DNA from: Bacteroidota bacterium
GTDB taxonomy: Bacteria; Bacteroidota; Bacteroidia; Chitinophagales; BACL12
Reading direction: 5' to 3'
DNA: 64,000 bases
Assembly (NCBI GenBank): GCA_016706255.1
Contig: JADJJZ010000003.1
Coordinates: 186,001-250,000 of the forward strand
Within the stretch, counting starts at the first letter, position 1. Each line of letters begins with the position of its first letter. The position numbers and the translations under genes were made by a program. The notes beneath the pieces are model-generated. The model saw nothing but the letters and a program-made list of their open reading frames with translations. It had not been told where the DNA came from and ran no database searches. Below, piece by piece: positions 46,753-54,443 of this stretch.

Positions 46753-46995
46753 TTATTTTTCAGTTTTCCAATAATTATTCGCTGCCGCAATAGTCTGAAA
46801 CTCGATTGCAATTACATTGGCAGAAGCAATAAGTTGTGCGGTATCATTGGCATAATCGCTTCTTAATTTTTTTCTTGTTTCGGCATCTGTTTGTATGGCT
46901 GCGATAGACTTTCTTGCCATTTTTATAGCTAATCCTCTACCTTCTTGAGGGGTGTCGGTGATTAATGTCTCTAACCAAATTTCCTTGTTATCCAT
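46753..46995 (-). CDS. Small conserved-looking protein, 80 aa
   Basis: An alpha-helical cytosolic protein, MDNKEIWLETLITDTPQEGR...IAAANNYWKTEK, without motif or family known to me. It lies 15 bp after the upstream gene and eight bases before the globin, so it is part of the same operon. Confidence 0.65.
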   Translation of the reverse strand: MDNKEIWLETLITDTPQEGRGLAIKMARKSIAAIQTDAETRKKLRSDYANDTAQLIASANVIAIEFQTIAAANNYWKTEK

Positions 46996-47010
46996 TTCTA
47001 TTTTATTGAA

Positions 47011-47415
47011 TTACAGACTAAAATTTGTGATGATATAAAATGCTGCCCAACCCAAAAAAGCAATGAGCAAAATCCAAAGCCAACTCGGGATACTTTGCGG
47101 AGTTTCACTACCTTCAATAAGGAATTTTTTTTGATTGCCCTTGTCATAAGCATTTATCATCAACGGAATAACTCCGTCAACTACGCCATTATCACTCAAT
47201 CCTTCTACGGAGATAGCAGGACCATTTTTGACAATAAATTTTATTTTCCTTATACCTTCTCTGCCTGTGGGTGATTTGCTAATGAGTTTTAAGGTGTGCT
47301 CGCCATCTGTTAATTTGCTGGTGTCAAAATCAAATTGCACCGGTGGAACCAACTCCGCTATGGGTTGTTGTTCATCATCCACAAAAAGTTTAATTTTGCT
47401 TTTATATTCTTCCAT
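47011..47415 (-). CDS. Oxidase-associated protein with C-terminal membrane anchor
   Basis: The start MEEYKSKIKLFVDDEQQPIA at 47415 is preferred, because it lies 5 bp after the upstream stop; a longer frame to 47550 would overlap that gene in another frame. Residues 1-100 form a beta-rich Ig-like soluble domain (DTSKLTDGEHTLKLISKSPT), followed by SWLWILLIAFLGWAAFYIIT, a tail anchor. It lies in the oxidase operon and probably belongs to or helps assemble that complex. No catalytic motif. Confidence 0.7.
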   Translation of the reverse strand: MEEYKSKIKLFVDDEQQPIAELVPPVQFDFDTSKLTDGEHTLKLISKSPTGREGIRKIKFIVKNGPAISVEGLSDNGVVDGVIPLMINAYDKGNQKKFLIEGSETPQSIPSWLWILLIAFLGWAAFYIITNFSL

Positions 47416-47420
47416 CTTAT

Positions 47421-47681
47421 TTAATTGCTTAAGATTGATTGTTTGATGTGGTTTTCGTTTTTCTCTCCGGGTTTTATCAGGTATTTTATTGAGTAAATCA
47501 GCGTTAAAACCGTTAAAAGTGAAATGATGGCAATGATTACCCAATCCCAATTGCTTTGTGGTCCTGCACCGTGAGTTAATCCTTGCGTTATTTTAGGTTG
47601 TTGCTTTTCGCAAACAGGACAAGCGATAGCTATTTGAGCTATAAAAATGAAAAATACGGGTATGAGATTTTTTACTTTCAT
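47421..47681 (-). CDS. Small membrane protein with exported CPVC motif
   Basis: 86 aa. A signal peptide (NLIPVFFIFIAQIAIA) is followed directly by CPVCEKQQPK, then a second helix WVIIAIISLLTVLTLIYSIK. The periplasmic Cys pair next to the cleavage site could bind copper or act in haem or copper delivery to the oxidase. No family name is recognised. It lies 4 bp after the cytochrome subunit gene. Confidence 0.7.
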   Translation of the reverse strand: MKVKNLIPVFFIFIAQIAIACPVCEKQQPKITQGLTHGAGPQSNWDWVIIAIISLLTVLTLIYSIKYLIKPGEKNENHIKQSILSN

Positions 47682-47685
47682 CTTG

Positions 47686-48693
47686 TTATTTGTTAGATGT
47701 TAATTTTATAAAATCCATAATTTTTTTCACTTCTTCGGGAGTTACTGTTTTGGCATTATTACCCCAACTTGTTTTTTCGTGATTAATAATGGCGGTAACT
47801 TCTTCGGGAGTAAGGTTATTATCTAAACCTACCGCATTCATCACTGCATATTCTGGTCTTGCATCATAACCAAGCATTATAATGTTGACGAATAATTCGA
47901 GCTCATCACCCAAAACTATCGGGCTACCCTTTAATGATGGGAAAGCACCTTTAAGTCCTTCGCCATTGGCTTGGTGGCAACTCATACAGTTATTGGTGTA
48001 CAATAATTTGCCATCAGGTAGGTTAGCCTTATTTTCATTTACTACCACAGGAATTTCTTTTTTCTTGTACAAAAATTCCATAGGTAATTTACCATCAGGT
48101 AGTGGCGTTTGTTTTAGGCTTTGGAGATACGCTACTAATTGGAGTGCTTCTTGCGTGGCAACAATTCTTCCGCTAATCCCTTTTCTATACGCATCAGGCA
48201 CTACTACTTCAACATCTTTTTCGCCTAACTCATTTTTTATTTCAAATAGCCAAGGGTAAGCTGGCATTATTGATTTTTCTACTACGGCTCTGGGTTGGTA
48301 GAGGTGCAATAAATTCCACGCCAAGCTCGGTTGTCTTGAACCGATATTCGTTAAATCGGGACCAGTTCTTTCTGTACCCATTAGTGTAGCAGTGTTACGC
48401 CAAAAATCGGTTCTCGAAATCCCTGCATAATCGGCTGGTATTCCGGGTCTACTGCCCCAAACATTGTCCATATCTACATTTCTTACTTGCTGTGTATGGC
48501 AAGCCACGCAGCCGTTAGCAATAAAACTTTTTTTACCGAGATAGGCTTCTTGGGTCAACGGTTCATAGCCAGGCAAAGGAGCATTATTTTCTTGATTATT
48601 GATGGCAGGCATTATGGCAACAATTATTGTTAGCCCAACAAATAATACCAGTGCCGTTCTGAATAGCTTTTTATGATTGTCGAAAAATTCCAT
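47686..48693 (-). CDS. cbb3-type oxidase cytochrome subunit: CcoO-like domain fused to a second cytochrome c domain
   Basis: 335 aa, anchored by one N-terminal helix (TALVLFVGLTIIVAIMP). The CcoO part has GCVACHTQQVRNVDMDNVWG, GTERTGPDLTNIG and MPAYPWLF, the conserved elements of cbb3 subunit II. A second CxxCH (NNCMSCHQANGEG) with Met-containing AMNAVGLDN-type loop is in the C-terminal third. The fusion replaces the separate CcoP. It passes electrons to the catalytic subunit encoded just upstream, 10 bp away. Confidence 0.9.
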   Translation of the reverse strand: MEFFDNHKKLFRTALVLFVGLTIIVAIMPAINNQENNAPLPGYEPLTQEAYLGKKSFIANGCVACHTQQVRNVDMDNVWGSRPGIPADYAGISRTDFWRNTATLMGTERTGPDLTNIGSRQPSLAWNLLHLYQPRAVVEKSIMPAYPWLFEIKNELGEKDVEVVVPDAYRKGISGRIVATQEALQLVAYLQSLKQTPLPDGKLPMEFLYKKKEIPVVVNENKANLPDGKLLYTNNCMSCHQANGEGLKGAFPSLKGSPIVLGDELELFVNIIMLGYDARPEYAVMNAVGLDNNLTPEEVTAIINHEKTSWGNNAKTVTPEEVKKIMDFIKLTSNK

Positions 48694-48703
48694 TTCGTAT
48701 ATA

Positions 48704-50455
48704 TTAATTTGTTACTTCTTGATTGTCTATTTCCACCTTTGCAGTTAGAATGTCTTTTGGTGAAGTGGGTATCTCTATCTCTTCTTTCTTTTTTACCATA
48801 ACATAAAAATTGTAGGCAAACAAAATGTGGGAAAGCCACATCAAAGAGCCTCCAATAGCACGCCACAACCAATACGGAGCCATTAATTCTACACTTTCAA
48901 TAAATGATTTGGTACCTTCCATCCACATTAAACCCCTGAGTGTTGAACCGTACATTAATGGGAATGTGTAGAACAACAATCCAATTAATGCTAACCAAAA
49001 ATGAGCACCAACTGTAATTTGAGGAGGTTCTTTTCCTGTCAATCGTGGTACAACGGTATAAATAAAGCCCCAAAGCATAAAGCAAATAATGCCATACATT
49101 GTGAGATGTGAATGAGCTACAGTAAAATCGGTAAAGTGCCATACTAAATTGGTAAACTTGAATGCTTCGGCAGTTCCCTGTAATGAACCCGTGAAGTAGA
49201 ATATGATGCCAATCAAATAAAACGGAAGGGTATAACTGCCTGAAAGCTTGTGCCAAGACCCTTTGAAAGTCATCAAGAAATTTGTAGTCCCAGCAACAAC
49301 GGGTATTATCATACCTGCACTTCCCACAATGGCAACAGTTTGCAACCACCAAGGAATCGCACTAAAAATGAAATGATGCGTTCCAATTAAAGTATAAAAT
49401 AGGATTTGAACCCAAAACGCCAAGATTCCTAAACTGTATGAGTAGATGGGCTTGTTTAATTGTTGTGGAAGGAAATAATACATCAATCCAAGATTGAAAA
49501 GCATAAACCACATACCTACACCTTGGTGCATATAGTAACCTTGTATAATTGTTTCGCCTAAGCCATTTTGCCAACTTGGCCAATACGCAATTACGGCAAT
49601 CACCAATAGAAACATCATTGCAGAAATGATGTACCAATTAGAAACATAAATTTCTTTGGTTGTTCTTTTGGCTATGGTTTTGTAAAAATTTCTTAGCGAA
49701 ATGATAACACCAATACCAAACAACGCCATCACTGGCCAAATGTATTCTCGGTATTCGCCACCGCCATTGTTGATGCCAGCCATTAGGAACAAACTACCAA
49801 GTACAACTGAAGTGTTTATGAGAATGAGAGTTCGATAACCCGTTTTAATACTTGCAATTGGTACATTGCTCACTCGTGGAATAACATAATATGCCAAGCC
49901 TAACATTGCCAAAGATGCCCAGCCCCAAAATACAGCGTTAGTGTGTACAGGTCGTAATCTTCCAAAACTCAACCAACTGTATTGGTCAACATCTGGAGCA
50001 ACAAATTTAATCCCTACATATTCACCAACAGTAGTTCCAAACAACAACCAAAAAGTGGCACAACCTAAATACCACAGAATGAGTTTGGTTAAGTCTGGTT
50101 CAATATAAGGTCTTGCTTGACTTTTCTTCTTTTGTTCAATAAATCGCAATGAACTTGCTTCGCTTACATTGTCAATTAATCCTTTTTCGTCTATAGGTGT
50201 CGTATCGCCAGCTAATTCACTATTAGAAAGCGAAAATTCAAGTTCTTTTTTTCGTTGCTCTAATTTTTGAACTTCTTCGGGGCTTAAACTTTTCAAATAC
50301 TCATTAAACTTTTCGAGTTCTTTTTTCTTCAAGAAATTCTTTAGAATATTCTTGGCTTTAATGATTACCAATATCGAAGCAACAATTACTGGTATTGCTA
50401 TCAGCAATAGTGTGAGGATAATGCCCGATTCGCTGAATATATTTTTTGTTTCCAT
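48704..50455 (-). CDS. cbb3-type haem-copper oxidase catalytic subunit (CcoN-like)
   Basis: 583 aa, twelve or more helices. His171 in RPVHTNAVFWGWA and His448/His450 in DFTVAHSHLTMYG are haem ligands; CuB ligands are His310 (GYYMHQGVGMWF) and His360-His361 (GTHHFIF). Tyr354 sits six residues before His360, where cbb3 oxidases have the His-Tyr crosslink residue that nitric oxide reductases lack, so O2 reduction is favoured. The first 120 residues are an extension with one helix and a charged coiled region. A conserved Glu of CcoN (TFEGP) appears as Gln (SLQGT). First gene of the operon, with an operator-like palindrome 14 bp upstream. Confidence 0.9.
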   Translation of the reverse strand: METKNIFSESGIILTLLLIAIPVIVASILVIIKAKNILKNFLKKKELEKFNEYLKSLSPEEVQKLEQRKKELEFSLSNSELAGDTTPIDEKGLIDNVSEASSLRFIEQKKKSQARPYIEPDLTKLILWYLGCATFWLLFGTTVGEYVGIKFVAPDVDQYSWLSFGRLRPVHTNAVFWGWASLAMLGLAYYVIPRVSNVPIASIKTGYRTLILINTSVVLGSLFLMAGINNGGGEYREYIWPVMALFGIGVIISLRNFYKTIAKRTTKEIYVSNWYIISAMMFLLVIAVIAYWPSWQNGLGETIIQGYYMHQGVGMWFMLFNLGLMYYFLPQQLNKPIYSYSLGILAFWVQILFYTLIGTHHFIFSAIPWWLQTVAIVGSAGMIIPVVAGTTNFLMTFKGSWHKLSGSYTLPFYLIGIIFYFTGSLQGTAEAFKFTNLVWHFTDFTVAHSHLTMYGIICFMLWGFIYTVVPRLTGKEPPQITVGAHFWLALIGLLFYTFPLMYGSTLRGLMWMEGTKSFIESVELMAPYWLWRAIGGSLMWLSHILFAYNFYVMVKKKEEIEIPTSPKDILTAKVEIDNQEVTN

Positions 50456-50468
50456 TTCTTATTTATAT

Positions 50469-50484
50469 TGGATATTATTGTCCA
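50469..50484. promoter_or_regulatory. Putative Rrf2 operator upstream of the oxidase operon
   Basis: TGGATATTATTGTCCA, a TGGA-N8-TCCA dyad, lies 14-29 bp before the oxidase ATG. It is 14/16 identical to the site before the Rrf2 gene. Confidence 0.6.
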
Positions 50485-50502
50485 CTATTTATTCAAATTT
50501 TT

Positions 50503-50937
50503 TTATCGTTTTAAAAATGTTAAGCCCTTCTCAAAATCCATTGCCAAAGTTTTTACAGTAGTAGTTTCAAGCATTTTTTTAAGTTCATCTCTTATGACTT
50601 TAAATTGATTGTGTACCGGACAAGGTTTATCCGCATTGCATCGTTTTAAACCCAAACCACAGCCATTGTAAACAGTATCTCCATCAATTGCATAAACAAT
50701 CGAACTTAATTTCACTTTTTCCAATTCACTTTTGTCCATTGAAAAACCACCTGTTGGTCCTTTGTCAGAATTGATAATGTTGCTTTTGGATAGTCGCTGC
50801 AAAATTTTGGAGGTGTATGCTGAGGGCGATTCAATAGCTTCTGCCACATCCTTCAAGCTCACTTTTCTGTCAAGCAAAGATTGCTCTGCAATGAAAATTG
50901 ATGCTCTAATACCATATTCACAAGCTTTAGAAAACAT
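50503..50937 (-). CDS. Rrf2-family Fe-S transcriptional regulator (NsrR/IscR-like)
   Basis: 144 aa. The winged helix is MFSKACEYGIRASIFIAEQS...VSLKDVAEAIESPSAYTSKI, followed by LQRLSKSNIINSDKGPTGGF. Three cysteines, Cys93, Cys100 and Cys106 (NGCGLGLKRCNADKPCP), can hold a 4Fe-4S or 2Fe-2S cluster that senses NO or redox state. It reads in the same direction as the downstream oxidase operon. Matching palindromes before its own gene and before the oxidase suggest it controls both. Confidence 0.9.
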   Translation of the reverse strand: MFSKACEYGIRASIFIAEQSLLDRKVSLKDVAEAIESPSAYTSKILQRLSKSNIINSDKGPTGGFSMDKSELEKVKLSSIVYAIDGDTVYNGCGLGLKRCNADKPCPVHNQFKVIRDELKKMLETTTVKTLAMDFEKGLTFLKR

Positions 50938-50961
50938 ATTTTACTTTTTGTCAGTGCAAAG

Positions 50962-50998
50962 ATAAGTCCTTTTTTTGAATAGTGGATATATTTGTCCA
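50962..50998 (-). promoter_or_regulatory. Promoter and putative autoregulatory Rrf2 operator
   Basis: TGGATATATTTGTCCA (50983-50998) is a TGGA-N8-TCCA dyad. On the - strand it is followed by a -7 box TATCTTTG near 50957-50964 and the Rrf2 start at 50937. Binding there would cover the promoter upstream region. Confidence 0.6.
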
Positions 50999-51012
50999 AT
51001 ATCTTTTTTTGA

Positions 51013-51150
51013 GCGTGGGAAATTGGCTCTTTTGTAAAACTTGGATTGTGTGTTGGCTCGTGCGGTTTTGCAAATGTGCCAATGTGCGACTGGCTAAAAT
51101 TATTTTTTAAAATGTGCGGTGGGAAAAATTTTAAAAACCATTTGGGTCGG
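51013..51150 (-). repeat. Second repeat family, copy 2
   Basis: GGCTCTTTTGTAAAACTTGG, then TGTGTTGGCTCGTGCGG and TTTTGCAAATGTGCC parallel copy 1 (40.1 kb); an AT-rich GGGAAAAATTTTAAAAACC piece follows. It lies between the Rrf2 promoter and site N. The rest of the gap up to 51296 contains GT-rich sequence without a gene. Confidence 0.55.
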
Positions 51151-51296
51151 CTTGGGTGTCGGAAAACAAGTAAGGTCTGTGTCGAATTACAGCGAAATTG
51201 TCAACCGAGTTTTTGTCGTCCGAAAGTTAGTTTGGAAGTCAAAAGTCTGGTCGTTTTGGTGTCCGCTTGATGGTTGCACGGTCGTCTTTTAGGCTT

Positions 51297-51433
51297 GCTT
51301 ATAACGGTTTGCAGCTACCCGAAGGGCGGGACTTTTACCACAAAACTTGATTTGAAAAACTAATGTTTGATTAACCACAAAACTGTCTTTGGAACACGAA
51401 ACCCCGCCTTTTGGGTAGGTGCTGTTACCTGCC
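51297..51433 (-). repeat. attC-like site N (subtype GCTACCCGAAGGGCGGG)
   Basis: Left box GCTTATAAC, spacer GGTTT, arm GCAGCTACCCGAAGGGCGGG; right arm CCCCGCCTTTTGGGTAGGTGC, right box GTTACCTGCC. The stop codon TAA of the next gene lies inside the right box. Nearly identical to the left half of site Q over about 70 bp. Confidence 0.8.
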
Positions 51434-52717
51434 GTTTTTCTTTCTGTCGAGTAGTTGTCTTGTTTCCAAATAGCTGTCATATTTAATTTCTTTTTTTAGC
51501 CTGTCTGATAATACGTTGTTTTCTATAAGCACTTCAATAATTCCGTTTCGGTGAATGCCACAGTTCATTTTGTCGTATAAAACTTCAAGCGGCTCTTTAC
51601 ATTCTTTTGTCTTGTTTGCTTTGAAAATGTCAACATAACTGCCAGCAAGACTTTCAATGATGTGTTCGCTTCTGGCTTTGTCGGCAATAGTTGTCAATAG
51701 CTTATGGTCGCCCTTTTTGTAGTTAGAAGTTAAAATATCTATTAACGATTCAGGCCGTTTTGTTTTAGGTATGTTTTCTAAAGCAAACTGTCTAATATTA
51801 TCACTTTTTAGAAACTTTAAAGAGTCAATTGCGTATTCGTTGATTCTATTTTTAGAAGTCGCTTTTTGTTTTGCCAATTTCAAAATAAACTCGCTGTCGA
51901 AAGGGAATTTGTGAATTGTAAAAACGTTAAGAAGTTTTTCTATATTTATGTTATTCTTTTCTTCCAAAAGTTTCTTTGCAATTTTGTTCAACTCTTTTTC
52001 TTTCAATTCCTTTCTGCGTTTGAAAGATAGAAACGGTTTGCTATTTATTACTTCATCAATAATGTCCTTGAAAGTTTGTGTTTCTCGAACGTAGCTTTTC
52101 CTACTTTCTTCGGTTCTTTTAATGCAGTCAAGATATAACTTGATAAACTTATTTGTCTTAGATAATTTTTCAAGTTCTTGAAATGCCTTAATATTTGGAT
52201 TGTCACCTTGGAAATAACGAATTATTGAATCGTCTTGCCAATCATCGGGATTTTTATCAATGTGTTTTCCGAATTTTTCAGCGATAAATATTAAACCATT
52301 AAGTCCGTCAAGTTCTATTATTTCAGAATAGCCAACCCAATCAGAACCTTCGATTGGATTATTTAAAAACCTGTCATAAATAGCTTGGCGTGCTTCATTG
52401 TCGGCTTGTTGAGCAAATAATTTTGCAAGGTCAAACAAGTGTGTCAAACTCCAAGTGTCGTTTTGTTCGGTTGCAAGTCCTTTCAAAACTGCTTTCCGGA
52501 TTTTTGCTTTTTTGTCTGAAAGTGAAATAAGGTCAAAAACATATTGTGCTCTGCTTCCTTCAGATTGTCCGTCATAAGCGTAATTACGCAATGCTCCTTT
52601 GATGATGTAACCCGAAAAGTCAATTGTCGGGTTGTTTTTCGCTATCAAATACGCTTCGCCTGTCCCACGTTTTAGTGAGTTGAAAAAATGTCGTTTTATG
52701 TCTGCTGTGTCGGTCAT
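51425..52717 (-). CDS. Helical-repeat protein, unknown (430 aa)
   Basis: Soluble, alpha-helical throughout, with HEAT-like spacing (KAKIRKAVLKGLATEQ; DNEARQAIYDRFLNNP; RINEYAIDSLKFLKSDNIRQ; QFALENIPKTKRPESLIDIL). It has a charged coiled central region (KRRKELKEKELNKIAKKLLE). No enzyme motif. Start ATG is 14 bp after the box GTTACCTGCC of site O, and its TAA stop is part of the box of site N, so the gene fills its cassette completely. A scaffold or defence role would be a guess. Confidence 0.8.
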   Translation of the reverse strand: MTDTADIKRHFFNSLKRGTGEAYLIAKNNPTIDFSGYIIKGALRNYAYDGQSEGSRAQYVFDLISLSDKKAKIRKAVLKGLATEQNDTWSLTHLFDLAKLFAQQADNEARQAIYDRFLNNPIEGSDWVGYSEIIELDGLNGLIFIAEKFGKHIDKNPDDWQDDSIIRYFQGDNPNIKAFQELEKLSKTNKFIKLYLDCIKRTEESRKSYVRETQTFKDIIDEVINSKPFLSFKRRKELKEKELNKIAKKLLEEKNNINIEKLLNVFTIHKFPFDSEFILKLAKQKATSKNRINEYAIDSLKFLKSDNIRQFALENIPKTKRPESLIDILTSNYKKGDHKLLTTIADKARSEHIIESLAGSYVDIFKANKTKECKEPLEVLYDKMNCGIHRNGIIEVLIENNVLSDRLKKEIKYDSYLETRQLLDRKKNGR

Positions 52718-52724
52718 TTAAAAT

Positions 52725-52861
52725 GGCAGGTAACGTTTTCGGGCTTGGCGAAGGTGGCGATTTTCACCACAAATGTTGATGCGGAGAACCAAACTTTGAT
52801 TAACCACAAATGTGTCTGCGGAGCACTGAACCGCCACTTTTGCCAAACCCGTGTTAGCGGT
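52725..52861 (-). repeat. attC-like site O
   Basis: Left box GGCAGGTAAC, arm GGGCTTGGCGAAGGTGGCG, right arm CCGCCACTTTTGCCAAACCC, right box GTTAGCGGT. The left box is the exact complement of site N's right box over 10 bases. Confidence 0.8.
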
Positions 52862-52889
52862 TCGCCATTTTTTTAGCACTGTGGTATAA

Positions 52890-53669
52890 TTAAAAAGGAA
52901 GTCCGTCATCTTCTACTACTTCTTTTGGTTTGGGGAATTTTGTCTTGTAATATGAGTTAAGAAAAAGTCCAACTGTCGTAACCGCATTTACTACAAAGTA
53001 TGTGTAAATAGTGTCTGTTATTAAATAGTCGTCATTTGTCTTGCCGTGAAAATCTGTTTTTTCGCTGCGTAATTTCTCGATGGATTGATTTATTGCTAAA
53101 AGAGAACTACCAATTGTTTTTATTTCTTTTGGATGCTCATCGTTAGTAATGTTGAATTCCTTCAATATTATAGTTGTCAACTTATAAAGTGTTTCACCAC
53201 CGCTAATTTTACTGGATATTCGGTCGTCTTTTAATATTTCTTTAATTATACTTTCAAGTGCTGAATTAGCTAAACCTACTGCAATACTTGGGTCAGTTTC
53301 GATTTGCTTAAAGGCTTTATTAAAAGTGTCATAGGCTGTCTTGTATTCAGATTTCAGTTCGTTTTTAAAAGTTGGTATTGATGGAATAAAATCTGGAGTA
53401 TCAACACCTAAATCAATTGCAATTTTCAGTAAATCAGTCCCTGAAAAGTTGTGAAGTGTTGAGGTTAAGTCAATCTCATTGTTTGGCTTTTCTACGATTG
53501 CAAAGTTCTCCCAATAGTCACTATTAAAGCCATTTGGGTCATAATTATTTTTATGCCATTTGTTAATATATAAACGGACTTGCTTGTATGATTTATACTC
53601 ATCCCAAATCGCTTTCTCCACGGAGCTTACAAGTTGCATTTGATATTTAGGGGAAACTAAGTCATCCAT
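52890..53669 (-). CDS. Abortive-infection C-terminal (Abi_C) domain protein
   Basis: 259 aa. The C-terminal half (about 120-240) fits the Abi_C domain: DPSIAVGLANSALESIIKEI, GGETLYKLTTIILKEF, SSLLAINQSIEKLRSEKTDF followed by HGK. R201 and H208 form an R-x6-H pair like HEPN ribonuclease sites. The N-terminal half (KQVRLYINKWHKNNYDPNGF) is of unknown type. Abi_C proteins act in phage defence by abortive infection. It follows the HEPN-like gene with a 17-bp gap, so the two form one two-gene cassette. Confidence 0.75.
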   Translation of the reverse strand: MDDLVSPKYQMQLVSSVEKAIWDEYKSYKQVRLYINKWHKNNYDPNGFNSDYWENFAIVEKPNNEIDLTSTLHNFSGTDLLKIAIDLGVDTPDFIPSIPTFKNELKSEYKTAYDTFNKAFKQIETDPSIAVGLANSALESIIKEILKDDRISSKISGGETLYKLTTIILKEFNITNDEHPKEIKTIGSSLLAINQSIEKLRSEKTDFHGKTNDDYLITDTIYTYFVVNAVTTVGLFLNSYYKTKFPKPKEVVEDDGLPF

Positions 53670-53686
53670 GTTTTCTCAATATTAAT

Positions 53687-54301
53687 TTAAGCGAATTGCA
53701 TCATGTCATTCTTGAAATCGTCAAATGTTTTCCAACTCAAAAGCTCGACAACTTCAAATGCCATGTTGGAAGTCCGAAAACGATTAAATTTTGCGTCTAT
53801 ATCATTTGTCAAGCTATCAAAGCATGCTACAACTTGCGGTTTGAAATTTCCTTCTTCAAAGTGAATTGCTTGATTTCTTGCTTGCCAAATAACATTCTTT
53901 AAAAATTGTGTTCCAATATTTCTTCCATTCGGGCAGTTTGGTAGTCCACCATGTTTGATGGAAATACCTTGCTTTGCAATTTGTAGCAATGAGCCAGAAA
54001 GTGAATTAATTGCAAATTCATGAGTTTGGTAAGTCTGTCTTTTTGCTTCCAAGTCCTTGTCCTTATGAAATGCTTCTTTGTCCTCTGAGAAGTATGCGTC
54101 CCACATTAAACCCACGCCCATCATATAATCGTCAATGTCTTCGCTTTGTTGCAAGTTGTCAGCACGTCTGTATTTGTCTTCTGCGATTTTTACAAGTCGA
54201 ATTATCTCTTTGTCAAGTTTGCTTATTGCTTCCTGTTCCTGCCAAATTGCATGAATTGTAGTTGTCGCAGCGTATTCTATGTCGTTTAAATATTGTTGCA
54301 T
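53687..54301 (-). CDS. HEPN-like putative RNase (R-N-x3-H)
   Basis: 204-aa helical protein. R142-N-Q-A-I-H147 (WQARNQAIHFEEGNF) is a classical HEPN Rx4-6H motif, where Arg and His form the RNA-cleavage site. Preceding helices (RLVKIAEDKYRRADNLQQSE; INSLSGSLLQIAKQGISI) fit the bundle. It starts 20 bp after the box of site P and is followed by the Abi_C protein. Together they look like a defence or toxin-antitoxin-type module. No antitoxin (MNT) domain is visible. Confidence 0.65.
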   Translation of the reverse strand: MQQYLNDIEYAATTTIHAIWQEQEAISKLDKEIIRLVKIAEDKYRRADNLQQSEDIDDYMMGVGLMWDAYFSEDKEAFHKDKDLEAKRQTYQTHEFAINSLSGSLLQIAKQGISIKHGGLPNCPNGRNIGTQFLKNVIWQARNQAIHFEEGNFKPQVVACFDSLTNDIDAKFNRFRTSNMAFEVVELLSWKTFDDFKNDMMQFA

Positions 54302-54321
54302 GTTTGTATGTCTTTATGGTG

Positions 54322-54421
54322 ACCGCTAACGGTTTGCGCCTAGGCTTAGTTTTTTTGCTAATTCAAAGTTATACATTTGAGCGGTATTCGCAAAAAATTG
54401 AGCTTAGGCGCTGTTAGCGGT
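54322..54421 (-). repeat. attC-like site P (100 bp, divergent stem)
   Basis: Left box ACCGCTAAC, arm GCGCCTAGGCTTAGTTTTTT, right arm AAAAAATTGAGCTTAGGCGC, right box GTTAGCGGT. The stem sequence differs from all others but box and spacer layout are the same. Confidence 0.75.
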
Positions 54422-54443
54422 TCGGGCTTTTATTACTTTTTAA

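Noticed and set aside
47416..47550. N-terminal extension of the oxidase-associated anchor protein
   Set aside because: It overlaps the CPVC membrane protein in another frame, and the extension (GNHCHHFTFNGF) is not protein-like; the start at 47415 is better.
48704..50455. Nitric oxide reductase (NorB) identity for the oxidase subunit
   Set aside because: NorB-specific motifs are absent and the Tyr six residues before the His pair is conserved as in cbb3 oxygen reductases.
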